DNA from: CAG-177 sp964587915
Lineage (GTDB): Bacteria; Bacillota; Clostridia; Oscillospirales; Acutalibacteraceae
Direction: 5' to 3'
NCBI GenBank assembly: GCA_964587915.1
Contig: CAZPMK010000004.1
Span: forward strand, 24,931-88,930
Length of the DNA stretch: 64,000 nucleotides
Below, one piece after another: positions 16,435 through 25,285 of this stretch. How positions within the stretch are numbered: position 1 is the stretch's first letter; every line of letters starts with the position of its first letter. Under the pieces are notes generated by a model. That model did no database searches. It worked only from the letters and a program-made list of their open reading frames with translations, and was not told the DNA's origin. Both the position numbers and the translations under genes were made by a program.

Positions 16435-17796
16435 ATGAAAAAATTTCTTTGTATCACTCTTTGCATCATCACGGCGGTGCTTTCGTTTTTCACGGTGGGA
16501 AATGCAACCTACGACACCGAAATGGAGGAGCTTGGGCTTTATTCGGAATGCCTGCTTCTCATGAGTGCGGATAACGGCGAGGTCATATTTGCCAAAAACG
16601 AAACCATGCAGTCCGCACCTGCAAGCCTTACCAAAATCGTAACCGCCTGTGTTGTTCTTGAAAATTGCAAGGATTTAACCGTTCCCGTAACCGTTACGGA
16701 GCAAAGTCTGCATGAGCTTGACGGCACCGGCAGCTCTCTCGGAGGTTTGAAGGTCGGTGAAACGCTCAGTCTTTACGATATGCTCTGCTGTCTGCTTCTT
16801 CAAAGTGCAAATGAGGCGGCAACCACTCTTGCTAATTACGTGACGAACGGAGACAGAGCGGCTTTCATTGACAAGATGAACGAGCTTGCAAGCCGCTTGG
16901 GCTGTAACAACAGCCATTTCATGAATCCTCACGGACTTGACGATGATGACCAATACGTTTCCGCCGAGGATATCGCAAAATTCTTCAAATATGCTCTTGA
17001 ATTTCCTGCATTCTCGGAGATAGTGGCAAGAAACAGCTACACCCTTCCCGAAACGAATATGCAAAAATCGAGAACGATTCATTCAACGAATTTCATGCTC
17101 AACAGTGCTTATAAAGATTATTACTGCAAATATGTCAAGGGAGGAAAAACGGGAACCACCTCCAAAGCGGGGCGTTGTGTTGTCACCACCGCTTCAAATG
17201 ACGGATACAATTACATAGCCGTTGCCATGCGTTCAATATTTGAGGATGTTGACCGTGACGGCGTTGAAGAAAACGGAGCCTTTCTCGACTGCAAAAAAAT
17301 GCTTGAATGGGCATTCAGAAATATTCGTCTTGTTGCCGTTTGCGACCCCGAAAAAATCGTAACGGAGGTACCCGTCAGATACGCTTCCTCAACGGACTAC
17401 GTATCTCTCGTTCCGTCGGAAACAAAATACAGCCTTGTGCCGACGGGCACGGATTCCGACAGCCTTTTGATTGAGGCGATACCCGAAACTCTGCCCGCAA
17501 CGGTGGATGCTCCCATCAAAGAGGGACAGGTTATCTGTAAAGGCAGAGTACTTTACGCAGGTAAGGTTATCTGTGAAATTGACCTCGTTTCACGCACACA
17601 AATAAAACGCAGTTTTCTCGCCTTTATCGGCACCGAGCTGCGGGCACTTTTCGCCTCTTGGATATTCAGAATCCTTGCTGCGGCTGTAATTATCGCCTTG
17701 ATTGTGTTGCTTATTCTTCGCAGAAAAAGCCGTTCAAGACAGGCGGGCGGAGCTTACAGAGTGCTCAATTATAATGACTTTAAGAATTTGAAATAA
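16435..17796 (+). CDS. D-alanyl-D-alanine carboxypeptidase (PBP5/DacF type), membrane-anchored
   Basis: A 453-residue serine peptidase that trims the terminal D-Ala from peptidoglycan pentapeptides. A signal sequence occupies residues 1-24. Active-site motifs are complete: S64-L-T-K67, S124-A-N126 and K238-T-G240. The C-terminal PBP5 domain is followed by a true transmembrane helix (about residues 405-430) and a basic tail, rather than the amphipathic helix of classical PBP5. It is 19 bp from the downstream GNAT gene, so the two may be co-transcribed. A second carboxypeptidase is found at 41410. Confidence 0.92.
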   Translation: MKKFLCITLCIITAVLSFFTVGNATYDTEMEELGLYSECLLLMSADNGEVIFAKNETMQSAPASLTKIVTACVVLENCKDLTVPVTVTEQSLHELDGTGSSLGGLKVGETLSLYDMLCCLLLQSANEAATTLANYVTNGDRAAFIDKMNELASRLGCNNSHFMNPHGLDDDDQYVSAEDIAKFFKYALEFPAFSEIVARNSYTLPETNMQKSRTIHSTNFMLNSAYKDYYCKYVKGGKTGTTSKAGRCVVTTASNDGYNYIAVAMRSIFEDVDRDGVEENGAFLDCKKMLEWAFRNIRLVAVCDPEKIVTEVPVRYASSTDYVSLVPSETKYSLVPTGTDSDSLLIEAIPETLPATVDAPIKEGQVICKGRVLYAGKVICEIDLVSRTQIKRSFLAFIGTELRALFASWIFRILAAAVIIALIVLLILRRKSRSRQAGGAYRVLNYNDFKNLK

Positions 17797-17815
17797 TCCT
17801 CGGAGGTGTAAAGCT

Positions 17816-18973
17816 ATGGAACTTTACAAAGGCAGAGCAAAAAAAGAAGATACAAAACAGCTCATGGAAATGCTTGACGATGTTTTTTTCCGTGACGACG
17901 AGGAGAATCGTGACTTTTTGTCGCTTCTTCCGAAGCTCTACAAAGAAAAATACAATCCGGCCTACAACAATTATATCATTTCGCAGGACGGTAAAATCAA
18001 GGCCGCCGTGGGACTTTATCCCGCACAAGCCTTTGCCGCAGGCAGGGAGCTGAAAGTGGGCGGTATAGGAAATGTTGCAGTCTCAAGAGATTCGAGATGC
18101 AAGGGCTATATGTCAGAATGCCTCAATGACTGCATTGATATTATGAAAGCGGACGGTACGGTTTATTCCGTTCTCGGCGGTGACAGACAGCGTTACGGCT
18201 ATTTCGGCTTTGAGCCTGCAGGCATCAGTGCTTGCTTTTCGGTGAACAAACGCAGTCTCAAGCACGTTCTCGGCAAGGAAATCGAAAATCATCTTACCGC
18301 AAAAGAGCTTACGGAAGCCGATGTTGACCTGCTCAAAAGAATCAAGGCCCTTTATGAGACCGAGCCGTTCCATTTTGTCCGCCCGTCCGAGGATATGCTC
18401 GATATTCTCAAAAGCTGGAAAGGCAAGCCCTATGCGGCTTTTGACGGCGACAAATTTGCAGGCTATTTTGTTCTTGACTGCGGTGCCGGAATCATGGAAG
18501 CAAGAACCGCACCCGAAACCGAGCTTCTCGACCTGATAATCTGTGCAATGAGCGTTTCGGGAAAGGACAAGGCGGAGATATCATTCCCTCTCTATGACAC
18601 AGAATACTGTGAGGCAATGTCGAAAATCTATAACTCCTCCTCATTACGCCATTCGGAAATGATAAATATTCTCGATTATGCGGCATTTATTGAAGCATTC
18701 CTTGCCGTCAAAGCTCAGCGAACAAAGCTCGCAAGCGGCTCACTCGTAATGCTTATTCACGGCATGAACGGTGACGAACGGCTTGAAGTTACCGTAAACG
18801 GAGAAAATGTCAGCGTTTCCAAGACGGAAAAGCCCGCAGATGTTGAGCTCGAACACCATGAAGCGATTAGATTCATCGCTTCGATGCATTCCGAAAAACG
18901 TACCCGCCTCCCCGAATTTGCGGCAGGCTGGTTCCCCGTTGACTTCTTCGCATACTCCCTTGACAATGTATAA
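17816..18973 (+). CDS. GNAT acetyltransferase, Eis-like with C-terminal sterol-carrier-type domain
   Basis: A 385-residue protein. The N-terminal GNAT domain contains the acetyl-CoA region VAVSRDSRCKGYMSECL (about 85-101) and LGGDRQRYGYFGF (about 120-132), the arrangement of Eis-type enhanced intracellular survival acetyltransferases. The length fits two GNAT domains plus an SCP2-like tail. The ribosome binding site is GGAGGTG. The substrate cannot be predicted; Eis relatives acetylate amines, including aminoglycosides. Confidence 0.8.
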   Translation: MELYKGRAKKEDTKQLMEMLDDVFFRDDEENRDFLSLLPKLYKEKYNPAYNNYIISQDGKIKAAVGLYPAQAFAAGRELKVGGIGNVAVSRDSRCKGYMSECLNDCIDIMKADGTVYSVLGGDRQRYGYFGFEPAGISACFSVNKRSLKHVLGKEIENHLTAKELTEADVDLLKRIKALYETEPFHFVRPSEDMLDILKSWKGKPYAAFDGDKFAGYFVLDCGAGIMEARTAPETELLDLIICAMSVSGKDKAEISFPLYDTEYCEAMSKIYNSSSLRHSEMINILDYAAFIEAFLAVKAQRTKLASGSLVMLIHGMNGDERLEVTVNGENVSVSKTEKPADVELEHHEAIRFIASMHSEKRTRLPEFAAGWFPVDFFAYSLDNV

Positions 18974-18988
18974 TATAAATGTATAACT

Positions 18989-19022
18989 AAAAACGGGACT
19001 GCATCGGCAGCCCCGTTTTTTC
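18989..19022. terminator. Bidirectional terminator between GNAT and alr
   Basis: Stem AAACGGG-CTGC / GCAG-CCCGTTT with one mismatch and an ATCG loop, flanked by A and T runs. It serves the convergent genes on both sides. Confidence 0.85.
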
Positions 19023-20202
19023 ATTTCATATAATCCGCTATTGCTTCGATATCGTCGGAACGGATATAAAGCCTCGGCACTCGTTTGTTTATCCCGCAGA
19101 GAATTTCATAATTTATCATTCCCGTAGCGGCGGCAACGGCATCAACGGACAGCGGACTTGCAAAATCGTCGTCAAGAACGGTGACGCTCATTCCCTCACG
19201 CACTCCGTCAACGCCCGAAACATCGAGCATACATTGATCCATGCATATCCTGCCTATAACCGGCACGGTCACACCGTTGACCTTCATGAAAGCCTTGCCC
19301 GAAAGTGCCCTCGGATAACCGTCGGCATATCCCACGGGAACCGTTGCAACAGCGGTATCTCCCTTGCCGGTATATATTCTGCCGTAGCTGACGGGCGTAC
19401 CGTCGGGAATGGTTTTCGTCATGGAAACAACGGTTTTCATCTTCATTGTGGGAATCAGCTTTATTTTGCCGTTTAAGAATTCGGACGGCATAAGACCGTA
19501 CAGGATTATACCGGGACGCACCAAATCAAGATGCATTTCGGGATACAGAATCGTTGCGGCGGAATTACAGCAATGGCGGAACGGGAAGGTTATCCCCTCA
19601 AATTCAAGACTGCGGATAAGCGTTGTGAACAGCTCAAATTGGAAGCGTGTGAACACCTCGCCGTCCTTTTCGTCGGCACAGGCAAAATGCGTAAAAATGC
19701 CCTCGGGATAAAGCCCCGACAAGCGGCAAGCCTCAGCTATCTGCGTTATTGACTCGGCATCCGCCACGCTGTCGCGAAAAGCAAAGCCGAGCCTGCTCAT
19801 GCCTGTATCCGCTTTAATGTGAATGCTCACCTGCACTCCGCTCTCCGTTGCTTTTTCGGAAAGACGGTGTGCATATTCGATATTGAAAACTGCTTGTGAA
19901 ATATTATTCACCGCAAGAGCGGCGGCGTGTTCAGCAGGAGTATAGCCGAGAATGAGAATGGAACAATCCGCATTTGCACTTCGCACCTGCAACGCTTCTT
20001 CGAGATTTGAAACCGCAAACCAATGACAGCCGCATTCGGAAAATTCTCTAACCGTATTTTCCACTCCGTGCCCGTAGGCATCCGCTTTTACGACCGCCAT
20101 TATTTCACTGCCCGAGGAGAGCTTTTTTTCTATCTCCCGATAATTGTGCCGCAGGGCATCGAGGCTCACCTCTACCCAAGTCCTTCTGAAATATTTCTTC
20201 AT
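19021..20202 (-). CDS. alr: Alanine racemase
   Basis: A 393-residue fold-type III PLP enzyme converting L- to D-alanine for peptidoglycan. The PLP lysine motif AVVKADAYGHG lies near residue 40. IKADTGMSRLGF (about 130) and the catalytic tyrosine region PVSYGRIYTG (about 265) are present, as is RICMDQCMLDV. The ATG at 20202 follows AAAGGCG; a longer TTG start is unlikely. It is the last gene behind the oxidoreductase/TIM-barrel operon, 11 bp from its neighbour, although its function is housekeeping. Confidence 0.95.
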   Translation of the reverse strand: MKKYFRRTWVEVSLDALRHNYREIEKKLSSGSEIMAVVKADAYGHGVENTVREFSECGCHWFAVSNLEEALQVRSANADCSILILGYTPAEHAAALAVNNISQAVFNIEYAHRLSEKATESGVQVSIHIKADTGMSRLGFAFRDSVADAESITQIAEACRLSGLYPEGIFTHFACADEKDGEVFTRFQFELFTTLIRSLEFEGITFPFRHCCNSAATILYPEMHLDLVRPGIILYGLMPSEFLNGKIKLIPTMKMKTVVSMTKTIPDGTPVSYGRIYTGKGDTAVATVPVGYADGYPRALSGKAFMKVNGVTVPVIGRICMDQCMLDVSGVDGVREGMSVTVLDDDFASPLSVDAVAAATGMINYEILCGINKRVPRLYIRSDDIEAIADYMK

Positions 20203-20213
20203 TTTTTCGCCTT

Positions 20214-21284
20214 TCAAATAATATCGTTAAACTGAACAACCGTATTGTTCTCGCCCGATTCAAATATCGCCTCAACAAGGCGGATGAGCCTGCGTTGTTC
20301 ATCATGTGTTACAACGGCGGCATCCTCGCCTTTCAAATATTTGAATACATTTTTATAGTATTCGCCCCAATCCGCTTTTTGAACGTCAAGGGGATATTCT
20401 TTTATCGTATCGTCGGTTCTCGGTGCCATTGTTTTCGTTATACCGGCACCCGCAACGATGGGCACGGCATCGCGGTTTTCCCAATCGGAGACCATGACCG
20501 TTTTGCCCTTGCAATCCCAATCCTCCAGAACGCTCGTACCGTTTTCGCCGAGCATATACCAGCGAGGCAGGGAAATGAAGTTGCTTGTCGTTACCTCAAC
20601 ATAGAATGACAGTCCGTCATCAAAAATCAGCGTTGCTCTGAATCCGTCATCACAGTTCTCGTTTGTTACGTTCGTAAGCTCCGCATATACGGTTTTGAGC
20701 TTTCTCGGCAGGGTCATCATGAGTGCCTGATCAAGCAGATGAATGCCCCAATCGAGGACCATTCCGCCGCCGTGCTCCTTTTGATTTCGCCAATCTCCGG
20801 GAATACCTCTCGAGCCTTGAACACGGGATTCTATCCTGAACACCTTGCCGAGAGTACCCTCGTCAAACAGCTTTTTCATAGTGAGATAGTCCTCGTCCCA
20901 ACGGCGGTTCTGATGAACCGTGAACAGCTTTCCGCATTCCTCGGCACAGGCTATCATCTCTTCAAGGTCTGCCGTGCTGAGGGTAACGGGCTTTTCGCTG
21001 ATAACATTTTTGCCGTGGTGCATTGCATCAATGGCTATTTCCTTGTGGACATCATTGGGAGTTGCAACGGTTACAAGGTCGATGCGTTCATCGGACAAAA
21101 GCTCTTCACGGCTCGAAAAGGCGTGAATGCCTTTTTCTTCGGCAGCCCTTGCACGCTCGGGATTTATATCGTAAATGCCGACAAGCTGAGCATATTCACC
21201 CATTTCGCCTTTAACTTTATCGGCGTGCCAACTGCCCATTCCGCCGTATCCTATAACAGCGAATCCGAATTTATTGTTAATCAT
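20214..21284 (-). CDS. Gfo/Idh/MocA oxidoreductase (locus 1, second enzyme)
   Basis: A 356-residue NAD(P)-dependent oxidoreductase. The Rossmann motif VIGYGGMGSWHADK is at the N-terminus, SEKPVTLS (containing the conserved EKP) near residue 93, and GGMVLDWGIHLLD, the family's catalytic-domain motif, near residue 170. These enzymes oxidise or reduce sugars, inositols or keto-glycosides. ATG 21284 is preferred to an upstream GTG. The gene ends 11 bp before alr and follows a TIM-barrel gene in the same direction. Substrate unknown. Confidence 0.88.
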   Translation of the reverse strand: MINNKFGFAVIGYGGMGSWHADKVKGEMGEYAQLVGIYDINPERARAAEEKGIHAFSSREELLSDERIDLVTVATPNDVHKEIAIDAMHHGKNVISEKPVTLSTADLEEMIACAEECGKLFTVHQNRRWDEDYLTMKKLFDEGTLGKVFRIESRVQGSRGIPGDWRNQKEHGGGMVLDWGIHLLDQALMMTLPRKLKTVYAELTNVTNENCDDGFRATLIFDDGLSFYVEVTTSNFISLPRWYMLGENGTSVLEDWDCKGKTVMVSDWENRDAVPIVAGAGITKTMAPRTDDTIKEYPLDVQKADWGEYYKNVFKYLKGEDAAVVTHDEQRRLIRLVEAIFESGENNTVVQFNDII

Positions 21285-21341
21285 GGCGGTAATCACTCAC
21301 TCTCTGTTGTTTCGTGTAAAATTTTAATTATACAATATATA

Positions 21342-22307
21342 TCATACCCACCACATTTCGCCCGATGACTCTGTAATAAGAACATCCTTGAGGAACGAAA
21401 CCGCCTTTGAAAGGCCCTCGTTCTGGCTCATGAGGGAATCCTCGTGCTCAATGCTTATTGCATAGTCATAACCGACCATGCGGAGATTTGAGATGATATC
21501 CTTCCAATATGAATAATCGTTTCCGTAGCCCACGGAGCGGAATATCCACGAACGGTTGATTTCGTCACCGTAGGGTTTCGTATCAAGCACGCCGTTCACC
21601 GCCGTGTTGTACTTATCCATTTTGGTATCCTTGGCATGAAAATGGAATATCGCATCGCCCATTTTGCGTATGCAAGCAACGGGATCCATACCCTGCCAGA
21701 TGAGATGGCTCGGGTCAAAGTTGGCACCGATTTCGGGTCCAACCGCCTCTCGGAGCTTGAAAAGCGACTCGGTATTGTAAACACAGAAGCCCGGATGCAA
21801 CTCAAGAGCAATCTTGTTTACTCCGTGAGCCTTTGCAAAGGCGACAAGGTCTTTCCAATACGGAATAAGCACCTCGTTCCATTGCCATTCGAGAATTTCG
21901 CTGAAATCGTTGGGCCACGGACATACCACCCAGTTGGGATATTTGGCGTTCTCGCTGTCACCGGGGCAGCCCGAAAACGTGTTGATTTGGTGCAAGCCGA
22001 GCTTTTCGGCAAGCAAAATCGTGTTTCTTATGGTCTTATCAAATTCGGCGGCAATTTCCTTGTTCGGATGCACGGGGTTGCCGTGGCAGGAAAGAGCGCT
22101 GATTTCCATATCGTACTTCTTTATGACAGCCTTGAATTCCTCGAGCTTCGCCTCATCGTTCAAAAGCACATCGGGGTCTGCGTGGGAATTTCCGGGATAT
22201 CCGCCACAGCCTATTTCTATCATCTCTATGCCGAGAGACTTAAAATATTTGAGGGATTCTTCAAGTGAAAGATTTGAAAGAAGTGTTGTAAAAACTCCGA
22301 GCTTCAT
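21342..22307 (-). CDS. Sugar phosphate isomerase/epimerase family TIM barrel (locus 1, longer paralogue)
   Basis: A 321-residue xylose-isomerase-like TIM barrel (AP endonuclease 2 superfamily), starting MKLGVFTTLLSN with AAGGAGG in front. Metal-ligand-type segments are visible: EIGCGG near residue 32, LELHPGF near residue 175, NFDPSHL near residue 206 and FHAKDTK near residue 235, ending with SIEHED. Relatives isomerise keto-inositols or cleave 3-keto-glycosides. It lies between the second TIM barrel and an oxidoreductase and so probably acts on an oxidised sugar intermediate. Confidence 0.85.
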   Translation of the reverse strand: MKLGVFTTLLSNLSLEESLKYFKSLGIEMIEIGCGGYPGNSHADPDVLLNDEAKLEEFKAVIKKYDMEISALSCHGNPVHPNKEIAAEFDKTIRNTILLAEKLGLHQINTFSGCPGDSENAKYPNWVVCPWPNDFSEILEWQWNEVLIPYWKDLVAFAKAHGVNKIALELHPGFCVYNTESLFKLREAVGPEIGANFDPSHLIWQGMDPVACIRKMGDAIFHFHAKDTKMDKYNTAVNGVLDTKPYGDEINRSWIFRSVGYGNDYSYWKDIISNLRMVGYDYAISIEHEDSLMSQNEGLSKAVSFLKDVLITESSGEMWWV

Positions 22308-22326
22308 TTTGTTCCTCCTTGGTATT

Positions 22327-23052
22327 TCAAATAATGGATTTGAGATATTTGAGGCTCCTTGCAATATCCTCAAAGCCCGTCGGTACGGGGTCGTCATTTT
22401 CAACGATAACCCATTCCAAACCGATATCCTTTGCGGCGGCGATTACTGTGGGAATATCACATTCTCCCTCGCCGAGTGCAACGGGTTTGCCGTTGATGCC
22501 GTCCTTGAGATGAACCGCAACAATACGCTCCTTCTTTTCGGATAACAGCTTTCTGTTGTCAACACCCGCATGGAAGCTCCAATAGGTGTCGATTTCAAGG
22601 GAGCATCTCTCCCCGATAATGTCGATGGGATAAAGTCCGTCTTCGATGGGCTTAAATTCCTCGCAGTGGTTGTGGTAATAAATTCTCATGCCGTACTTTT
22701 CCATGGCGTATTTTTCCGCCGTACCGAGAATTTCGCCCGTTGTCTCCGCTTCCTCCTTTGTCGAATGGGGAGCACCGCCGACACCGGCAAAACGGGTGCC
22801 GAGAGTATTTTGAAATTCAAGCGTTTTTTCGAGCTTGTCGGGCTTGAAATCATCCAATCCGTTATGCGAACCGACACAAACCAGCCCGAGCTCGTCGAGC
22901 TTCGCCTTTATTATTTCGGCATCGGTATTGAAATATCCTGCGAACTCCACTCCGTCATATCCGATTCTTTTGATTTCTTCAAGTGCTTTGAGCAGTGTTT
23001 CGCTGTCGCTTATATGTTCTCTTACAGAATAAACCTGAACGGCAACTTTCAT
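22327..23052 (-). CDS. Sugar phosphate isomerase/epimerase family TIM barrel (locus 1, shorter paralogue)
   Basis: A 241-residue xylose-isomerase-like TIM barrel. It opens MKVAVQVYSVREH and shows GVEFAGY near residue 36, YYHNHCEEF near residue 127, EIDTYW near residue 155 and VHLKDG near residue 182. It resembles the gene at 49252-50076, suggesting that both loci use the same type of chemistry. It is the second gene of the operon, 12 bp after the oxidoreductase. Confidence 0.85.
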   Translation of the reverse strand: MKVAVQVYSVREHISDSETLLKALEEIKRIGYDGVEFAGYFNTDAEIIKAKLDELGLVCVGSHNGLDDFKPDKLEKTLEFQNTLGTRFAGVGGAPHSTKEEAETTGEILGTAEKYAMEKYGMRIYYHNHCEEFKPIEDGLYPIDIIGERCSLEIDTYWSFHAGVDNRKLLSEKKERIVAVHLKDGINGKPVALGEGECDIPTVIAAAKDIGLEWVIVENDDPVPTGFEDIARSLKYLKSII

Positions 23053-23064
23053 CTTATTTACCCC

Positions 23065-24150
23065 TTAGTCGTTGTTTATGTATACGGGCTTGCCTGTCTG
23101 TGCGGATTCATAGATAGCTTCGAGAATCTGAGTTACGACCATCGCCTGCTCGGGCTTCGTTCTCAGCGGAGTACCGTTGATTACCGAATCGTAGAAGGCT
23201 CTGCATTCGAGATCCTCCGCCTTACTGCTTGCACCGTCATAGAATGCAACGCCGCCCGCCTTGAAATCGGGAGTTTCGATAACCTGTCTGCCGTTCTTGA
23301 CATAGTTTATACGCAGTCCGTCGAGCATATCCGCTCCGCCGTTGACGCCGGCTATAAGCGTGGATGCCTCCTTGGGGTCTGCAATGTTGAGTGCCCAGCT
23401 TGACTCAACGCTTACCGTTGCACCGTTTTCCATTACGACAAAACCGAACGCCGAATCCTCAACGGTATACTTTTCGGGATCCCAGTCGCCCCATGCGTTT
23501 GCGGTATTCTTCTGATCGCCGAGCTTCTTGTATTTTGTGCCTACAACCATTTTCGGCTTGTAGTTATCCATCATCCAAAGAGTGAGGTCAAGTGCATGAG
23601 TGCCGATATCAATAAGCGGACCGCCGCCCTGCTCCTCTTCGTTAAGGAAAACGCCCCATGTGGGAACGGCTCTTCTTCTGAGAGCAAGTGCTCTTGCGTA
23701 GTATATCTCGCCGAACTCGCCGTTTTCACAGCATTCCTTGAGATAGAGGGAATCGCCTCTCCAGCGTGACTGATATCCGATGGTGAGCAGCTTGCCGGTT
23801 CTTACGGAAGCCTCATACATCGCCTTTGCTTCGGCATATGTTTTAGCCATGGGCTTCTCGCACATTACGTGCTTGCCCGCTTCAAGAGCATCAATCGTGA
23901 TGAAGCTGTGTGAACGGTTCGGAGTACATACATGAACGGTCACAATGCTCTCGTCCTTTAAAAGCTCCTTGTAATCGGTATAAACCTTGGCATCGGGAGT
24001 GCCGTATTTTTCAGCCGCTTCAACAGCTCTTTCCTCAATTATATCACAGAAAGCTACAAGCTCAACCTCTTTTACGGTTGAAAGTGCGGGGAGATGCTTT
24101 CCGTTGGCAATGCCGCCGCAGCCGATGATTCCTACTCTGATTTTTTCCAT
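23065..24150 (-). CDS. Gfo/Idh/MocA oxidoreductase (locus 1, first enzyme)
   Basis: A 361-residue NAD(P)-dependent oxidoreductase with Rossmann motif GIIGCGGIANGKHL, EKPMAKT near residue 98 and GGGPLIDIGTHALDL near residue 185. It is the promoter-proximal gene of the five-gene operon and would carry out the entry oxidation of the substrate (inference). AGGAGAA lies before the ATG. Inositol, scyllo-inosose or 3-keto-sugar dehydrogenase are all possible; no family-specific assignment is attempted. Confidence 0.9.
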   Translation of the reverse strand: MEKIRVGIIGCGGIANGKHLPALSTVKEVELVAFCDIIEERAVEAAEKYGTPDAKVYTDYKELLKDESIVTVHVCTPNRSHSFITIDALEAGKHVMCEKPMAKTYAEAKAMYEASVRTGKLLTIGYQSRWRGDSLYLKECCENGEFGEIYYARALALRRRAVPTWGVFLNEEEQGGGPLIDIGTHALDLTLWMMDNYKPKMVVGTKYKKLGDQKNTANAWGDWDPEKYTVEDSAFGFVVMENGATVSVESSWALNIADPKEASTLIAGVNGGADMLDGLRINYVKNGRQVIETPDFKAGGVAFYDGASSKAEDLECRAFYDSVINGTPLRTKPEQAMVVTQILEAIYESAQTGKPVYINND

Positions 24151-24197
24151 ATGTATTCTCCTTTTTCATTGAAGATTGAACTTCACCGTTCTCTTTA

Positions 24198-24225
24198 ATT
24201 ATACTTACCTTTAAAAGTAATTCAA
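24198..24225 (-). promoter_or_regulatory. Promoter of oxidoreductase/TIM-barrel operon 1
   Basis: On the minus strand TTGAAT (24220-24225) and TATAAT (24198-24203), 16-bp spacer. Confidence 0.65.
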
Positions 24226-24289
24226 GTTTTATATTTTAAATTGGGTGTAAATTTTAAGCTCCGTATTTTGTTCAACTTGACGAAAATGC

Positions 24290-24318
24290 TTGACCGTAAA
24301 TCGCACAGGTGCTATAAT
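24290..24318 (+). promoter_or_regulatory. Promoter of cysK
   Basis: TTGACC (24290-24295) and TATAAT (24313-24318), 17-bp spacer. It lies downstream of the alternative ATG at 24241, supporting the start at 24352. Confidence 0.8.
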
Positions 24319-24351
24319 ATTTTTATTCATATTGAAAGAAGGCATATTCTT

Positions 24352-25284
24352 ATGAAAATTTATTCATCTGCCGCAGAGCTTATCGGCAACACTCCTCTTG
24401 TCTGCTTCTCCGCCTACGCAAAAGCTGTTGATGCAGATGCCGAAATACTTGCAAAGCTCGAATACTTAAATCCCGCCGGCAGTGCAAAGGACAGAATCGG
24501 CAAGGAAATGCTTGACTCTGCACTTCGTTCGGGAAAAATCACAAAAAACTCGCTTATCATTGAGCCGACAAGCGGTAATACCGGCATAGGAATTGCCTCC
24601 TACGCCGCTCAGCTCGGAATGAAAGCCGTTATCGTCATGCCCGAAACAATGAGCGTTGAACGCAGAAAGCTCATTGCCGCCTACGGTGCAAAATTGGTTC
24701 TCACCGACGGTAAAAAGGGCGTGGCAGGCTCGGTTGAAAAAGCGAATGAAATAGCAAAGGAAAACCCCGACAGCTTTATCCCCTCTCAGTTTTCCAATCC
24801 CGACAACTTCAACGCCCACTACAAAACAACGGGTCCCGAGATTTGGAACGATACCGACGGAACGGTCGATATCTTCGTTGCAGGTGTCGGAACGGGCGGT
24901 ACGATAACGGGTACGGGTCGTTTCCTCAAAGAAAAAAATCCCAAAATCAAAATTGTCGCCGTCGAGCCTGCCGATTCTCCCCTGCTCTCTCAGGGCAAGG
25001 CGGGTCCTCACGGCTTACAGGGAATCGGAGCAAATTTCATTCCCGAAATTCTCGATAAAAGCATCTATGACGAAATTATCACCGTCACCACTCAGCAGGC
25101 ATACGATGCCGCAAGGCTCACGGTTAAAACTCAGGGCGTTCTTGTCGGCATAAGCTCGGGTGCCGCACTTCATGCCGCAAGCGTTCTTGCAAGCCGTCCC
25201 GAAAACAAGGGCAAACGCATCGTGGCTTTTCTTCCCGACGGCGGAGAGAGATATCTCTCAACTTCACTTTTTGAGGAGAATTGA
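24352..25284 (+). CDS. cysK: Cysteine synthase A (O-acetylserine sulfhydrylase)
   Basis: A 310-residue fold-type II PLP enzyme that makes cysteine from O-acetylserine and sulfide. The substrate loop and PLP lysine region AGSAKDRIG (about residue 40) are present, with EPTSGNTGIG (about 68), the phosphate-binding GVGTGGTITGTG (about 175) and GISSGAAL (about 265). Length is typical of CysK. ATG 24352 has AGAAGG upstream. It ends one base before the patatin-like gene, an unusually tight pairing. Confidence 0.93.
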   Translation: MKIYSSAAELIGNTPLVCFSAYAKAVDADAEILAKLEYLNPAGSAKDRIGKEMLDSALRSGKITKNSLIIEPTSGNTGIGIASYAAQLGMKAVIVMPETMSVERRKLIAAYGAKLVLTDGKKGVAGSVEKANEIAKENPDSFIPSQFSNPDNFNAHYKTTGPEIWNDTDGTVDIFVAGVGTGGTITGTGRFLKEKNPKIKIVAVEPADSPLLSQGKAGPHGLQGIGANFIPEILDKSIYDEIITVTTQQAYDAARLTVKTQGVLVGISSGAALHAASVLASRPENKGKRIVAFLPDGGERYLSTSLFEEN

Positions 25285-25285
25285 C

